Of a DNA stretch of 64,000 nucleotides, positions 25,541 through 38,835 are shown in pieces. The stretch is from Phaseolus vulgaris (taxonomy: Eukaryota; Streptophyta; Magnoliopsida; Fabales; Fabaceae). The stretch's first letter is position 1. Every line of letters begins with the position of its first letter. The stretch covers positions 36,693,309 through 36,757,308 of the forward strand of contig NC_023751.2 in assembly GCF_000499845.2 (NCBI RefSeq). The letters run 5' to 3'. Below the pieces are notes generated by a model. That model was not told the origin of the DNA, did not search any database, and saw only the letters and a list, made by a program, of their open reading frames with translations. The translations under genes were made by a program, and so were the position numbers.

Positions 25541-25559
25541 GAGCAAAATACAACACCAA

Positions 25560-27130
25560 AATCACCAAAAAAACACCAAGGATTATACTACATAGTGGAC
25601 ATGTCCGATCAAAGAGTTTAACGAGTGATGTAGGATGTTGGACCCTAAATACGAACAATATTCATATTATCCCATACAAAGAAACAATTACATTAATATA
25701 CCACAAAGAGAGTTGTGACTAATGTTGATATGCAAGTCATATCTATTTGTAGATTTTTTACAAGGTCGACGAAGTTTCATGCTCGATTGGACCATTTGTA
25801 TAATAATAACTTTATCCTGAATTTCCTTTCTACTAAAAGACTCTACCACCTTCTCCTGTACCAATTATTCTTAGAATTTGGAAATTGAATTAGTCTCCGC
25901 AAAATTTAGAAACATCTCATTAAAAAACAAAGTAAATAACAATCTTATTAGATTAAACAACTTTTAAAAAAAAATTTAAAAAATTTAAGTTTTCCTATAT
26001 AAAACATGCATTCCAACTTGTACACATTATGATTTATTTTTTTATTCATAACAAATAGTAATATACTTTATCTTGTACGAAATGTGAGCACACTTTTTTT
26101 TTTTTCCGAAAAATGTTTGTGTAGTTTTATTTTTGGCTGTAACTTATACATTGATGATCCAACTTAAAAAAACTTCTAGAACATCCAAAATTATCTATTT
26201 CTTTAGAATGAGATGATTTTCTTTAGAAGTTATAATTAATTGTTATGTTTTTTCTTAACAAATTTTAAGTATCACAAACTAATGTTTCTTATTTTTTTTC
26301 TCAAAGTTATTAAATCTACTTATAACCGACAACTCTTTACGTTATATTTCTACTAATACACTAATTATCATTATAATTGGAATAGAGCATTAATGTATAC
26401 TATAGTACATATAACAAAATTAATTTCATATTCTTCAAATTTTAGTTAACTTTTAACATTCTTTTAAAACATCAAAATATTTTAAAATAATTAAGAATAA
26501 AAAAAACACTTAATATATAATTGATTTAATACTAAAAGGCCAACTAAAAAATATAATATAATTTTAAAAACTTTAGAAGTACTATTTAATACAAAAACAT
26601 TAACTAAGTGGTGAATATATTTTTTGCACACGTATATTAAAACTAGTACTAGTAAATATTATACCACCTAAGTTTTTTTAGTATTTTGGCTAAAATTAAA
26701 TGCTTTTTCTAGTTGAAGTATTTTGGATAACTCAATAATTTTTGGTAGTATTTTCCTTTCTATGATTTTTCTATGCTGGAATTAAAAATATATTTAGTTA
26801 AACACATTTGTAAATTAAAATGGCGTTAAAAATATATAATTAAGAAAGTTTTACTCTCTCAAATTATGAAATAGAAAATAATTAAGAAAGAAAGTTATCA
26901 TAATTATTAATCTTGATATTTTACTATATTCCTTATTTATTACTATTATTATATTATTATATAATATTTAACGGTTAATTACCTTCACAAGTATTGAGAA
27001 AATCCTAAATCATTAATTAATATATATTTTTAAAAAAAATATGTGATGAAATTAGATTGAGGCAAATAATTAAAATTCATTGAGATACCAAAGCCCAACC
27101 TTTTTTGTTCCTCTCTATTGTGTGCACACA
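25560..27130. other. AT-rich intergenic region upstream of the CW gene
   Basis: No gene is visible. The 3' part (about 27060-27590) becomes less AT-rich and should contain the promoter and 5' UTR of the CW zinc-finger gene. The transcription start was not located. Confidence 0.4.
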
Positions 27131-27498
27131 TCAAATTATTGGGAGAGCGAAGTGAAAGATTTGGAATCCGTTTTGAACTCGCCGTCAAAACTTCATTCCA
27201 CTAGCCACTGATCGGTTTCGTTGATCTCCACCGTCTCTGCTTTTTGATCAGATTGTGGGTGGAAGCCAAAAATTCAATTTTTTTGATGCAAGTAATGGTT
27301 TTTATTCTGGTTTATATGCATCTTCATCAATGAAGGGTTGTCACATGGCATGATCACTGTGCAAATAATCGCTTTTCCCTTATGGGTTTTTGAGGGCTTC
27401 GCGTTTGCTCTGTGGGGTCGGTTTTTAATTTTAATTTTTTTTAACATTTGGGTTTTTTGTTTTTCTTGCCACTCTTGTTTTGGGGTTTGATTGAAGTG

Positions 27499-27558
27499 AT
27501 GCTGGACTTCAGGGAAGGTTCCAATGTGAAAAGATTGTCTTTTGGGTTATGGGGTTAG
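27499..27558 (+). other. Upstream ORF 1 of the CW gene (19 codons)
   Basis: ATG at 27499 opens a 19-residue frame (MLDFREGSNVKRLSFGLWG) that stops at TAG, 35 bases before the main ATG. If this leader is in the mRNA, the frame could reduce translation of the main ORF. It overlaps uORF 2. Confidence 0.5.
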
Positions 27559-27596
27559 GCCTAGGGCTAGAAAGTTGTGGTGGGTGGTTGAGATGA
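27549..27596 (+). other. Upstream ORF 2 overlapping the CW start codon
   Basis: ATG at 27549 encodes MGLGLGLESCGGWLR and stops at TGA 27594-27596, which overlaps the main ATG as ATGA. This geometry would allow stop-start coupling or repression. The GLGLGL stretch resembles the glycine/leucine-rich N-terminus I remember for related CW proteins, but it is in a different frame from the main ORF. Confidence 0.5.
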
Positions 27597-30500
27597 AGGA
27601 GGATACTGAGCTTGAGGAAGGAGAGGCTTTCTATTACAAGGATGATGATGATGAAGACAACATTGACCCTGATTCTTTCTCATACATTGTAAGGAATTAT
27701 TCAATATTTTTTTTTTGAAATTTCCATTTTAATTTGCTTGGGTTTATGGATGGTTTGGATGATCACCAAAACTTGAAATTATATTTGCAAATGTATTAAT
27801 GTATTTGGTTGCTCGGGGGAAATAGGAAATGAAAGAGTCATAACATTTCTAATTAAACCCGCTGTCTGAAGGTACAAAATCAGTATGATAAAAGCTGAAC
27901 ACAACTGTTGGCTGTGGGGCTCCATAGTTATACCTACATTGTTTGTTAATGGGGAAGAAATTTAGCATTAATGAAGTGATTTAGAAACATTATAGACCGC
28001 CTTGAGTTTTTTTATGTGCTGATAAGCATAGTGAAACTCTATCCTTGATAAATGCCAATAAGAGTATATCTTATTGATTTTGTTTTGCTAATGTAGATGA
28101 AAATTCCGCCAAATTGTGCGTGAAAAACTTAGTTTACTATTTTAGCAAGTAACACCACACCCATCATCAAGTACTAGGAAATGGATTGGTTTGCTATGCC
28201 ATTATTCTTTCTTGTGGAAAGTGGTATTGATGCTATGTTAATGTGCATTATATTTTGTCCTCATACAATGTTAGTGTTGCCTACAATTAAGAAAAAATCA
28301 TTCCTAATTGTTTGTTGATCGTTGTGGTGCCTTCTATTTTTCGCTTCATCTTCCTGGTGATTATTGTTGATTAATGACATTTGCTCTTAAATTCCTCTAG
28401 TAAATTTATCTAAAAAATATTAGGACTGATAAGTTGTTTCCTGAAGGATGAGAAGATTCAGCATGTTCTTGGCCATCTTCAAAAGGAATTTGAAGGTGGT
28501 GTATCTGCTGAGAATTTGGGTAAGTGGAAATTGTGGAATAATAAAGGTCGAAGCATGTATTGAGAAATGAAAGAGCTATCTTTGCATGGATGAAGTGATG
28601 TTTTCTGATGTGAATAATATTTTTCAGGTGCAAAATTTGGTGGCTATGGTTCCTTTTTACCCACCCAAGAGCGCTCTCCTTGTCTATGGTCTCATCCAAG
28701 AACTCCACAAAGAAACCATCGCTCACCAAAGCTTAATAACAATCCTCACATGGAGGTATAGGGATATATCAATGTTTTTATTTGTTTATTTTACTATTTA
28801 ATAGGAAGGCAATATATGCTACCAACTTATCCCAACATAGAAATAATGCAGATTGATTGAGTGCAGTCCGTTATGTTTTTATACAGGCTGTGTTTCATAA
28901 CCAAAAAGCACCTACAAATGTGCCTCATCCTTCAAGGCCTGAAAATGCTTCTCATAGTTCACATCCATTTCGTGATTTAAGAGAAGCTTTAGTAAATGAT
29001 TCAGTGAAGAAAGAACATGGAAATTCTTCCAGTGATATACCTGAGAGGTGCACTTTGAAAGATGATACTACAAAAAATACAGCGAATTCAACTGATCAAA
29101 GGACACTGAAGTTTCGAATCAAAATGAAATCTAATATCTTGTCACAAAAGAATGCAGAAATCTATAGTGGCCTTGGACTTGATGACTCTCCCTCATCCTC
29201 AATGGATAACAGCCCTGCGGAAAGTGAAGGCACGCAACCTGTATCTCAAGAGAGTGCGGAAAATTCTCCAACTGGCATTATTCAGGTAGAGGACCTTTTC
29301 TATTCCTATACTGTTTAATATCATTAGAAATATTGAAGTATTAACTTCTTATTTAATGACATAGGTTATGAGTTATTTTCCTATCCCTGGGGGTGTTCTG
29401 ATATCTCCTCTACACAAAAGTGTGCTCAACCTGATTAAAAATGATAATAAAGCTATTGGAGACACCAAGGTTTCGTCCTCTCTTAATGGTCATCAAGATC
29501 CTTGTTCTATGTCCACTGACGAATCAGATTCTTTTGTGGGGACTGGACATTTGAAGAAGAACACTGTGAGAATAGTGAAACAAAGTGAAAAACAGTTGGA
29601 ATTGAAGCATCCAAATGGTACCTTTTCTGAGAAGGATATTACATTGCATAAAAAGAAAAAATTAGGAAATAGAACACCTGATTGTAAAGATTTCCTGCCT
29701 AATGAATTGAAATGGACACCTCCGTCGAGCTCAATTTGTGATGCTGGTGAAACTGCTGAAGTCACTGCTAAAGCTTCTGAAGCCTCCAAGGAGGTTAATG
29801 GGAATGGGGTGCTAGGCAGAATGGTTTCTGAAGAAGCATTGAAGGAAGAGTCATTAGAATCAATATCTGGTCAAGATTTTGGGAAGACTGCAATGCAAAA
29901 TGTAGGAAATGGTTTTCTGAAAAATGCTCTAGAACATAAACTGGAAAGTTCCCGCAAGGATAATTCTACAGATCCTATGAATAATAACACGAGTAATACT
30001 TTCATTAGGTTCAATAAGGTTGAACGTGAGGCATTGAAATGTAAGGCAGATCATAAGTCTGAGACTCATCAGAAAATAAAGGCTGTGTCTGAGCGGAAGA
30101 AGAAGTCAAAAGGTGACCAGAGTCCTGAAAAAGCAGGGGCAGTTGCAAGAAAAAAAAGCTTTGGTGGTACTGATAATGCAATGGCAATTGAGAAAGGGAG
30201 TGCTGGCTATGACAATACTTGTAGTAGTAAAATAAAGTCAAGCTCACTGGACAAAAAGTTCAGTGGTAACAGGGATTCAATGAAAGAAAAAAGATCAGAA
30301 CGGAAAGTTGACAGTCTTGCTGGTAATGGTAGAATGAAAAATGCAAAAATTAGTAACGGAAAACAGAGTGCATTTGGGATTAAAGTAAATGAGAGAATGA
30401 GTGGTCATAAAGTGATAAACCAGGTGCTAGCTGGACCATGCATTAATGATACTTCGGCTTCTATTCCTATAGCTGGAAACAACCTTGCACCTGAGATGAT

Positions 30501-33500
30501 TTCATCTGCAGTAGCTGCACCTCAACTTATTGCAGAAGATTGGGTATGTTGTGACAGTTGCCAGACATGGAGGCTTCTACCTACTGGTACGAAGCCTGAC
30601 CACCTTCCAGAGAAATGGCTGTGTAGCATGCTAGATTGGCTGTAAGTTGATTGCTCATTTCGGTTATGTATAACCATACTACGCTGAATATACGCTTAGT
30701 ATGGGTATTTATATATGGACTATTTTTTTTTTCTTTTAATTTCTCTGTGTGCATCTTGTTGTGTGCTCTGTGTTATTTGCCTTATCATTATTCTCTAAAT
30801 TTGTTGTTAGGCCTGGGATGAATTCTTGTAAGTTCAGTGAGGATGAGACAACAAAAGCACTTTATGCCTTATATCAAATGCCAATTTCCCAGGTTCAAAA
30901 TAACATGCAAAGCCATGGCAGTAAAACTGCAATTGGAGTTAGGTCTCCAAATTCTTTACAATATGGCCTAAATCAAAATATGTCTAGTTCTGATATGTCT
31001 GACCGAGGAAGGAAGAAACTTGTTATTAAGGAGAAGACAATGCCAGGAATTAATAATGACATGCATCGGTTCTCAAATTCAGTGAAGGCCAATGTTCAAG
31101 TATCTGGAAAAAATAGAAGCTTGAACGGCTTGAATCAGCGTCCTGCTGATTTAAACCCAGTGAAGAAGATGATGAGCTCTTCTAAACATCTTACCAGGCC
31201 TGACAACATGATAGCAGAGAAACATGTGCCTAAAGAGACTGAAAAGCAAGAAAATGGAGGTACCTCATTCATTTCAGAGTTGATATGTTGTTATTTATTT
31301 TTGTTAATAAGAAATTACAGGTATTCTTAATTAATAATTTCAATGTTATTTTCACACTTGAGCAGGTGATAGAAAGCATGATAAGTTGAAACGTAAGGTG
31401 AATGCTGACCAATATAAATTGGGAACTCCCAAGAAATCAAAAACTGAAAATGTTTTCTCTGCTAATATGCAATCAAATCATGACATGGACCTTGAGAAGG
31501 CGTCTCTATATTCAAGAAATGGCTTGTCAACAAAAGCTGGTGGGAAGGATATGAGGAAGTATGATGAATATTGTTTATCTGAGGATGTATCTGATAGATT
31601 ACCAGTCACTGTTAAGAAAGAGGGAGTTCAGGTGGTCTCATCGGGTTTAATGAAGAAAAGGAAATTGAAGGATCGGCTTGATGATGAAAAGCAGTATGGT
31701 GAAGAGGGTAATGCAATAGAATTTAGCAAGGAAAAGAAATACAGAATTTTGATGTCCGTAACTGAAGGTGACAATAAATTAAGCAAGGGTGGGATAAGGC
31801 AAGTCTGTGTGGCAGGCAATGGGGCCCATATGGCTGTTGGCACAGAAGTCAGTCTTGGTGATAAAGGCAACCAACTAAGGAAGCATAGGAAAAATGTTGC
31901 ATCTCTTCATGCTTCAGATGGTATTGATCAATTGCGCAAGGATTTGGACTCTAGACCACATTCATTGGCAGCAACTTCAAGCTCTTCTAAAGTCTCAGGT
32001 TCTCATAAAGCTAAAACCAAGCTTGAAGATGGAAGAAGTTCACCTGTTGAATCTGTTACATCGTCACCTTTGAGGGCCTTAAACTTGGATAAGAATAATT
32101 TTGCAGCAGGAGACGCTTCAGTGAAAGACAATGTTACAAAAGGTGGCCACTCTACGGTAGGTTCCAAGAGAAATGGGGATAGCAGGGAGAGAAAGCTGTC
32201 AGTAAAATTGAAGGAGGGTAGAATTCTGCATGATTTACATCCTACATCCCACAAATTATCTTCTGTAGAGTACCAGGTTGAGGATGCTAAAGACACATCC
32301 AGGCTCCAAGCTAAAAAACCTTCTGAACTAAAGAATAATCATTTGCTTGAAGGTGGTATTCATGTTGAACAACCTGGCTATTGTGCTAATGGTGTACATA
32401 ACGAGGAGAAAGTAAAGAAGGAAAACCAGGAAAGTGAACTTTCTTGGCAGAAATCTGGTAAGATTACATCATTGAACAGCAAGGAGAAAGGCAGAAATTT
32501 TGGTTCTCATGTTTGTACTGATAACATGAAGATGTCAGTTTCAGAGGCTGTTGGTTATTCAAAAAAAGGAGGGAGGTATGATTCAGCAGTTGATCCCAGT
32601 AACCATGCATCTGATGCTGAGACAAAAAATGTTGTTAAATATACTTTACCCAAGCCTAAAAGAGAAATTGACAGTAGTAGTCAGAAAAGTGCTTTAAGAC
32701 ATGGCCCAAAAGAAACTGGAAAGCAAACTGAGATAAAACCAAGAGACTTTGAGAAATCAGTTCCAAAGATGGATGTTCAATGTAGCAATGAGAGAAAGAC
32801 TATCTCCCACCAAAACTCGACTAATGATTTTGAGCAAGAAAACAAAGCTAATCATGTAATCACAGAATCAAGAGTTGGGAAATCGAAAGTTCTCTCATCT
32901 GCAACTGGTGAAGTAAAAAGGGAAGCATTGAGTATGGGTTCTAGAACTGTACCTCAGTATCAAAAGGGAGGCATGGCTAATGAGCATCCTGTCAATGTTT
33001 CTGACAATGGTGATTTGGTCAAGTCAATGAGAAGTTTTGCTGATATTAGTAATAATGCTGGAGTTAATTGTGGTTCTGGAAATTCCGTGCCTGATCAGCA
33101 ACCCACTGTGTCAAGTCCTATGAGAGAAAATTTTAACCAAACTACTGTTGACACCCTGGAAGAAGCCACAAAACTAAAAGATAGAGCAGATAATTATAAG
33201 GTTAGTTGATTATTTCAAGATTTTACTTAAATGTATTTGGTTTGATCTAGCATCTCTCCTTTTCTAACTGATTGTATAAATACTGTTATTCTATAGAACT
33301 CTGGGTTTGACTTTGAAAGCAATGAGACATACTTTCAAGCTGGGTTGAAGTTTCTGCATGGAGCATCCATTTTAGAAAATTGTCACAATGAGAGTAGCAA
33401 ACTTGGGGAAATTAGTCAAATGCAAATTTTTGCTACTGCTGCCAAACTTTTCAAGTAAGTGAAAATTCTGAAGCTCTAAGGAAAGTTGTTATTGTTTTAT

Positions 33501-35466
33501 GAGATCTTAGGTTTTGGTCTTAATTCAGTTATTGATCGGAAGTACTTTTTGAGGGAAAGTGATTTGATAACATGCAACTTGGTTGGCTATAAATAAGGCT
33601 GAAGTGAGTGTCAGCCCGTGGGGCTCCTGACTTCCTTGGTTCATTAACAGCTTAATGAGCTGAAAATTTTGGCTGGTTCATAAATAAGCCTAGCTTTGGC
33701 TTTCAGATAACTCATTAGCGGGCCTGACATATAATACAGACCTTTTTTTAATAATTGAAGTTGCTTGTAACAACATTTTAATTGTAATTTGTAATGCTTT
33801 TATAGAAGTTAATCAATGTCATTATAATAAAAAGTTAAGATCCATTATATAACATTTAGAAGTTTGTTTCACTAGTGTCTTTCTCTTATGCTATGCAATT
33901 GACCTTTAATCATACAATGCCTTAAATGTTTTCAGATGCTGTGCCCATGAATATGAAGCTCGCCAAGAAATGGCTGCTGCTGCTTTGGCATATAAATGCA
34001 TGGAGGTGGCATACATGAGAGTGGTCTACTGTAAGAATTCCAGTACTAACAGAGATCGACAAGAGTTACAATCAACTCTTCACATGGCTTCTCAAGGTAT
34101 TGGAACATAGTTTTCATACAACTGTTTAAGTCTTCAGGCTTGTCAGGTATTGTTGTAAGTTGATTTCGCAATATTATACTTGCATACTTCTTCCACCGGA
34201 AAATAAACAAAATTAGAGAATGATACATCTACACATGATGAAAAGCTGAAAGCTAACTAGGGATGTAGTAGTTGTTTTATATTCTTAAAGACAAACAAAT
34301 TTTATCCAGAACTAAAAAGTCAAAATCTGGTGTTATTTTTCTCTATGATGAAATGTGTTACACATAAAAACCATTCATGGACCCAGTCCAGATAGCCTGA
34401 CAGCCTTGTTTGATGAATGCATGAATGTATTAAGGGATCCCAGTCAATGATGTAGCACTGCTTTTTTACTCTATTGTTTAGGTGAATCTCCTTCATCTTC
34501 TGCATCCGATGTTGATAACCTTAACAATCAGGCAGCAGCAGATAGGGCTACTTTGCCTAGGGGTACCAATAGTCATATTGCTATCAACCAAGTCATATCT
34601 GCTCGAACTCGTCCAAATTTAATCAGGCTTCTTGATTTTGTAAGTTTTAATTGTTGACAAACCTTATATTCTACTTGGAAATTTATCTCGGTATGTTAAT
34701 GATGAATTACCAAGGATTGTTGTTGGGGGATCTAACAGTTTGTTGGTAAGAAATAGTAGTTGGAAATGTGGTTCTGTTTGACAGAAAATCAGGATGGATG
34801 TCTGCTGTTTTTGCCATGCTAGAGTAGCTCAGATTTCAATCCATAGACACTTTTCCATTGCATAATTGGAGTCGTTCTGTTATGTAATAAGTATGTTGTG
34901 TTGTCATACGGGCAACTGTTACTTTACTATTGGAAACTTATAATGCAATGCCTGTTTTAGATTTTGGTGGACAGGTGGTGGCAAAATTTCAACAATCTAA
35001 GCAGTTAGCTTGTGTAATTATTAAAAATACTAAAAACTAAAGAACTCGGGTGCCAGAAGGTTCCTCTCTATGCAAAGATATGGGGAAGGGTTATTGTACA
35101 CATTGTTTCTGGGTTCACAGCCATGACCAATAAGCCACCAAGGCGTGATGTTAACTGCTCCGCCAGGGCTCTTCCTCTTGCTTGAGTAGTTATTGAGTAC
35201 ATTTTTTTTATGGAAAATTATGTCTTAAGTTTTGGTGATTTTTGCAGACTAAGGACATACATTTTGCAATGGAGGCTTCTAGCAAATGTCAGAGCACTTT
35301 TGCGGCTGCTAATGCCATCATGGAAGAAGCAAGGAATAAGGAGTGTATAGCTTCTATTCGGAGTGTTGTTGATTTCAGCTTCCAGGATGTGGATGAGCTT
35401 GTACGTCTTGTTTGGACAGCAACAAAAGCCATAAGTCGCTCTGGTCTTGGTGGTGCTAGAGATTAA
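27593..35466 (+). CDS. CW-type zinc finger protein (cysteine-tryptophan domain protein, At3g62900-like)
   Basis: Eleven coding exons give 1650 residues: 27593-27688, 28447-28519, 28628-28755, 28887-29285, 29365-30641, 30811-31259, 31366-33200, 33297-33454, 33936-34096, 34482-34639, 35248-35466. All introns are GT-AG and in phase. The N-terminal ELEEGEA and the block GAKFGGYGSFLPTQERSP are typical of the large plant CW family. The CW zinc finger spans about 624-664, with probable zinc ligands Cys628, Cys631, Cys652 and Cys664 and cage tryptophans Trp625 and Trp634; it is split by intron 5. CW domains bind methylated lysine 4 of histone H3, so a nuclear chromatin role is inferred. The long middle (about 700-1180) is lysine- and serine-rich and looks disordered. 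The conserved C-terminal part (about 1190-1650; YFQAGLKFLHGA, ARQEMAAAALAYKCMEVAYM) is helical. Rice relatives are annotated as CWZF proteins. Two uORFs precede the start. Confidence 0.92.
35043..35181 (-). mobile_element. tRNA-derived SINE remnant in the last CW-gene intron
   Basis: Read on the minus strand it starts GAGCCCTGGCGGAGCAGTTA. A box-A-like motif (TGGCGGAGCAGTT, 35165-35153) is followed by a degenerate box B (GCTGTGAACCC, 35121-35111), then GTACAATA, CCTTCCCC and CTTCTGGCACCCGAGTT. This order matches tRNA-derived SINEs common in legumes and other dicots. The element is degraded; no poly tail or target-site duplication could be fixed by eye. Confidence 0.6.
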
Positions 35467-35749
35467 CTTGATCCTGTAAATAATTAATTTTTTCTTTTTG
35501 GTTTTACTTCTCTACTGAGATGGCATTGTGAAGGAAGAGGCTAAAAGATACCTACCAAGACTAGCACTTAGAAACCTGCCAAGGCAGCAGGTTGAAGGCG
35601 ATCTGTTACCCTTGTGTACATTTGTACAAAATGTGATTGATTGGAAAATTTTGTAACAGAATTTTCATTTGAGGTTTTTCTTAATGTGGATAGGGTATAA
35701 CACACACCCTTAAATTTTATGGGTTAGAAAGAGGGAAGGGATTCCTGGC

Positions 35750-37320
35750 TGTCAAGAGATGCCAGATGAATATCATATTATGTTAGTTCAGTGCTACATT
35801 CTTTGCTCCACAACATAACTGGAGCCCCAGGAACAAGAATATAGAGTCTGCTATGTTAGGCAACCATTTTTGATGGCTTTGAATACTTATATAGTTATAT
35901 AGGTCCATTCTTAATGACAATCTCTCCTTTTATGTTTCATATCAAATTTTTGAATGAATACAAATCCATGCAGAAACTTTCCTTGTGTTAACAAGCAATG
36001 CTTTAACTTCTATTTCCAATGCTTTGCTTTATGCTCCATTTCTGTTAGTATTTGTGATCTGGTTAACTGTTTATATATATAGCATTGGTTAGTTGTAGCA
36101 ATTTGTGATGTCATTTGAATCTGTGCATGCCATCATCTTGTGAGAAATATTAGCCGGTAGTAGTGACATTGTCAAGTTACATCAGAAAGATTTTCCTACT
36201 TTGACTACTGTGAGAATTTATTTCATGTAGTTTTGTTTCATGTTAGTGGAGAAGTACCCTACACAGTATCACTGGAGATACTGAAATTTTTCATTTTAAC
36301 AACTACTTGAGAAGTCAAATCTCTTCTGTCAAAATGACAACTCATGATGGTTTAATCTGAAATTCATTTGTTGACAGTGTCAACAGTGAAAATATATTTT
36401 TCACATTTCAATAAATTAATATTTTATTTATTTTTATTTGATTTTTTAATTCAAAATATTATTATATTAATATAAGTTTTTGTCAAATATATGTTTTGCA
36501 TTGTTAATGGTGTTAAAAAAACTTTTTCCTATTCTATTACATGTTGAAAATTCCTCTCTATTCAAGCTTTTGTGATCTATCTTGCATCATGACATTCAAT
36601 GGTCTTTTTTCATATATTAACTCTTCTCTGGCATACCAAGGCTAATGAATGATAGTGGTTAACTACTATTGTGTATTGTGTGTTTTATTCAGTGTAGTTT
36701 TTGTTGTTGTAATGTTTGTAAAGTTATGATAATTCTTTATAAGTATTTTATAAATAAAAATAATGAGTTTTTCTATAAATTAAAATTAGTTAATAAATTT
36801 ATTTATAGAAATATTTTACTTCTAGGTTTTTAAATTTTTTATTATTAATTTGTGCATAGATAGATTTTTTTTTTAATTTTTCTCTTTTGTATGTGTTCAC
36901 AGATAAATTTGTTCAAAGAGACCCTTAATAGGTGTAGCATGTAACTTTGTTTTTGAATATTGGTTTAGTAAATAAGATAATTTGAGATTGAAAATAAGTT
37001 CCATTAGGCAAAAACTTTTTGTACGTCTTGTAATAAGTGTGTTTGGTTCCATGTTTCTACATCCATTTTTCACTTTCAAGAAACTAAATGTGAGAATATT
37101 TGTTGGATTTATGTCTAACTTTGTGAATGATTTTATAAACATATCTCAAGTAATCATAAGCATCTTAGATAATTTTGTCCTATAAGTAATTTTAAGAGAA
37201 GAAAATAATAAAATAAACCTTGTTTATGCATAAATAAAAATTTGATTAGAAGAAGCTATTATTAGAAAGCTTTTAAAAATGTACAAACTAATTTTGAATT
37301 TACAAAGAGATTTATTTTTA
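35750..37320. other. Intergenic region downstream of the CW gene
   Basis: The first 200-500 bases are probably 3' UTR. The remainder is AT-rich without recognisable coding sequence or RNA genes. Confidence 0.4.
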
Positions 37321-37329
37321 TTTTTTTTG

Positions 37330-37625
37330 AGATTTCACATAGAATATAAATAAGGACATTTCACAGTATATAAGTGGTCGTAAATCTTATCTTATAAATC
37401 AGTTTTATAAGGTTGAATTAGGTTTAAAATCTACTTCTTAATATGACATCAGAACTACTTAAAACCTATTATAGAGAGAGTTTGTTGACTTATCAAGTCA
37501 TTTATCGGACTGCTATCAGACCATCCATAAGTATATAGTTACATGCATGAGTTGGAGGATGTCAACGTGATAAATGTATGTTGAAGATCCCACATAAACT
37601 AAAGATAAGAACATTTCATACCAGT
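37330..37625 (+). mobile_element. TRIM-like small LTR element, plus strand
   Basis: An LTR-like stretch (about 37330-37441) is followed by TATGACATCAGAAC (from 37442), a degraded form of the initiator-methionine primer-binding site TGGTATCAGAGC. A spacer of about 125 bases follows, containing CGGACTGCTATCAGACCATC (one unit of the repeat that is tandemly amplified at 49026-49375). The start of a second LTR (TGTTGAAGATCCCACAT) is at 37579. The element is non-coding and truncated. Confidence 0.55.
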
Positions 37626-38469
37626 AATGTTGTCTATTCTTTTGTTAATTGGTTAGCTCATGTGTAATAGAAGAAAGAAAATTTTATGGCTTTGATCTAA
37701 GTTTTCCTCAATATTCCTTTCTGCTTTGTTGTAGAAGAAAGTAACATATCAATATTCCTCAATACTATGATTTTTTCTACATAGTTGTTTATCTTTAAGA
37801 GTGTTAATGTTGTGCTTTCATAGATAATTAATATCCTAATGCATGTTTTTGGTTGTTTCATACTCTTGCTGTTGTTCTTTCAGATTATCATAATTAATAT
37901 TATTAACTTGCTCTTGATTAATAATCAAGTATTTATCTATTTGATCTCAAATGCATAATTCTCAATATAATTTAAAGTCTTCATGTAGAGAAAATTTTCA
38001 CAACCTTAATCTAAATATATCTTCACTTCAATCTTAATAGAATTAGATTTTGTTAAGATATTTTTTATTAGACTTGACTAAAAAGATCTTTAGATTAATC
38101 ATCTGGATATTTTTTACCATTTATACTATCATCTTTAACTTAATTTTAAACAAAGTATTATCAATTTTTTAGATGAATAAGTTCATCCATAGAATTTTTT
38201 AATTCATAAATAAGAAGAATTTTAATATCTAGAGAAAGGTGGATAACTTTTTTTCAATTTTTTTAGGAAATAAATAAAGATTTTTTTATTCAACATGATG
38301 TGAATTAAGACTAAAAAATATATTAAATAAAAACAAAGTTTGGATAAAAAATAATTTATAAGTTGATATATAATTAGTTACCAAGATTTTACCAACTGAC
38401 TTTAAAATCTAAATAATTGATAGCTAAAACTCTTTGAATTATTCAAATATTAATTTAGAAATTATTGTT

Positions 38470-38587
38470 ACAAAGTGGACTTTAAGTCTAACTCAACCCC
38501 ATAAAACCGGCTCATGAGATTGAGGTTTGCACTCACTTATATACAATAGATTGTCCTCATCTCTAATCGATGTGGGATCTCCAAAAA
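38470..38587 (-). mobile_element. Solo LTR of the TRIM-like family
   Basis: On the minus strand it runs from GGAGATCCCACATCGATTAG to AGACTTAAAGTCCACTTTG, the best-preserved LTR copy of this family in the window. No primer-binding site or internal region is attached, as expected after LTR-LTR recombination. Confidence 0.55.
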
Positions 38588-38835
38588 CTATTTATCAGTA
38601 ATAAAAACTAATTTAGGTACCAATAAATTTTATAGTTTATAAAATAATATATAATTTAGTTAATATAAAATTAATTATTTTTTGTATTTAAAATTAATTT
38701 TTATTCAATGATTTTTTAAGTAATGGAAAGTTGATTTTATTGATTATTTTACCATCTTAATTGTAAATGGAGAAACATTAACTTGAGAATATCATATAAA
38801 CTTGTGGAATTTGGTGTAAACAAGACATTTCCTTT

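Noticed and set aside
25300..25542. 80-codon plus-strand open frame
   Set aside because: It is the antisense shadow of the LINE endonuclease fragment.
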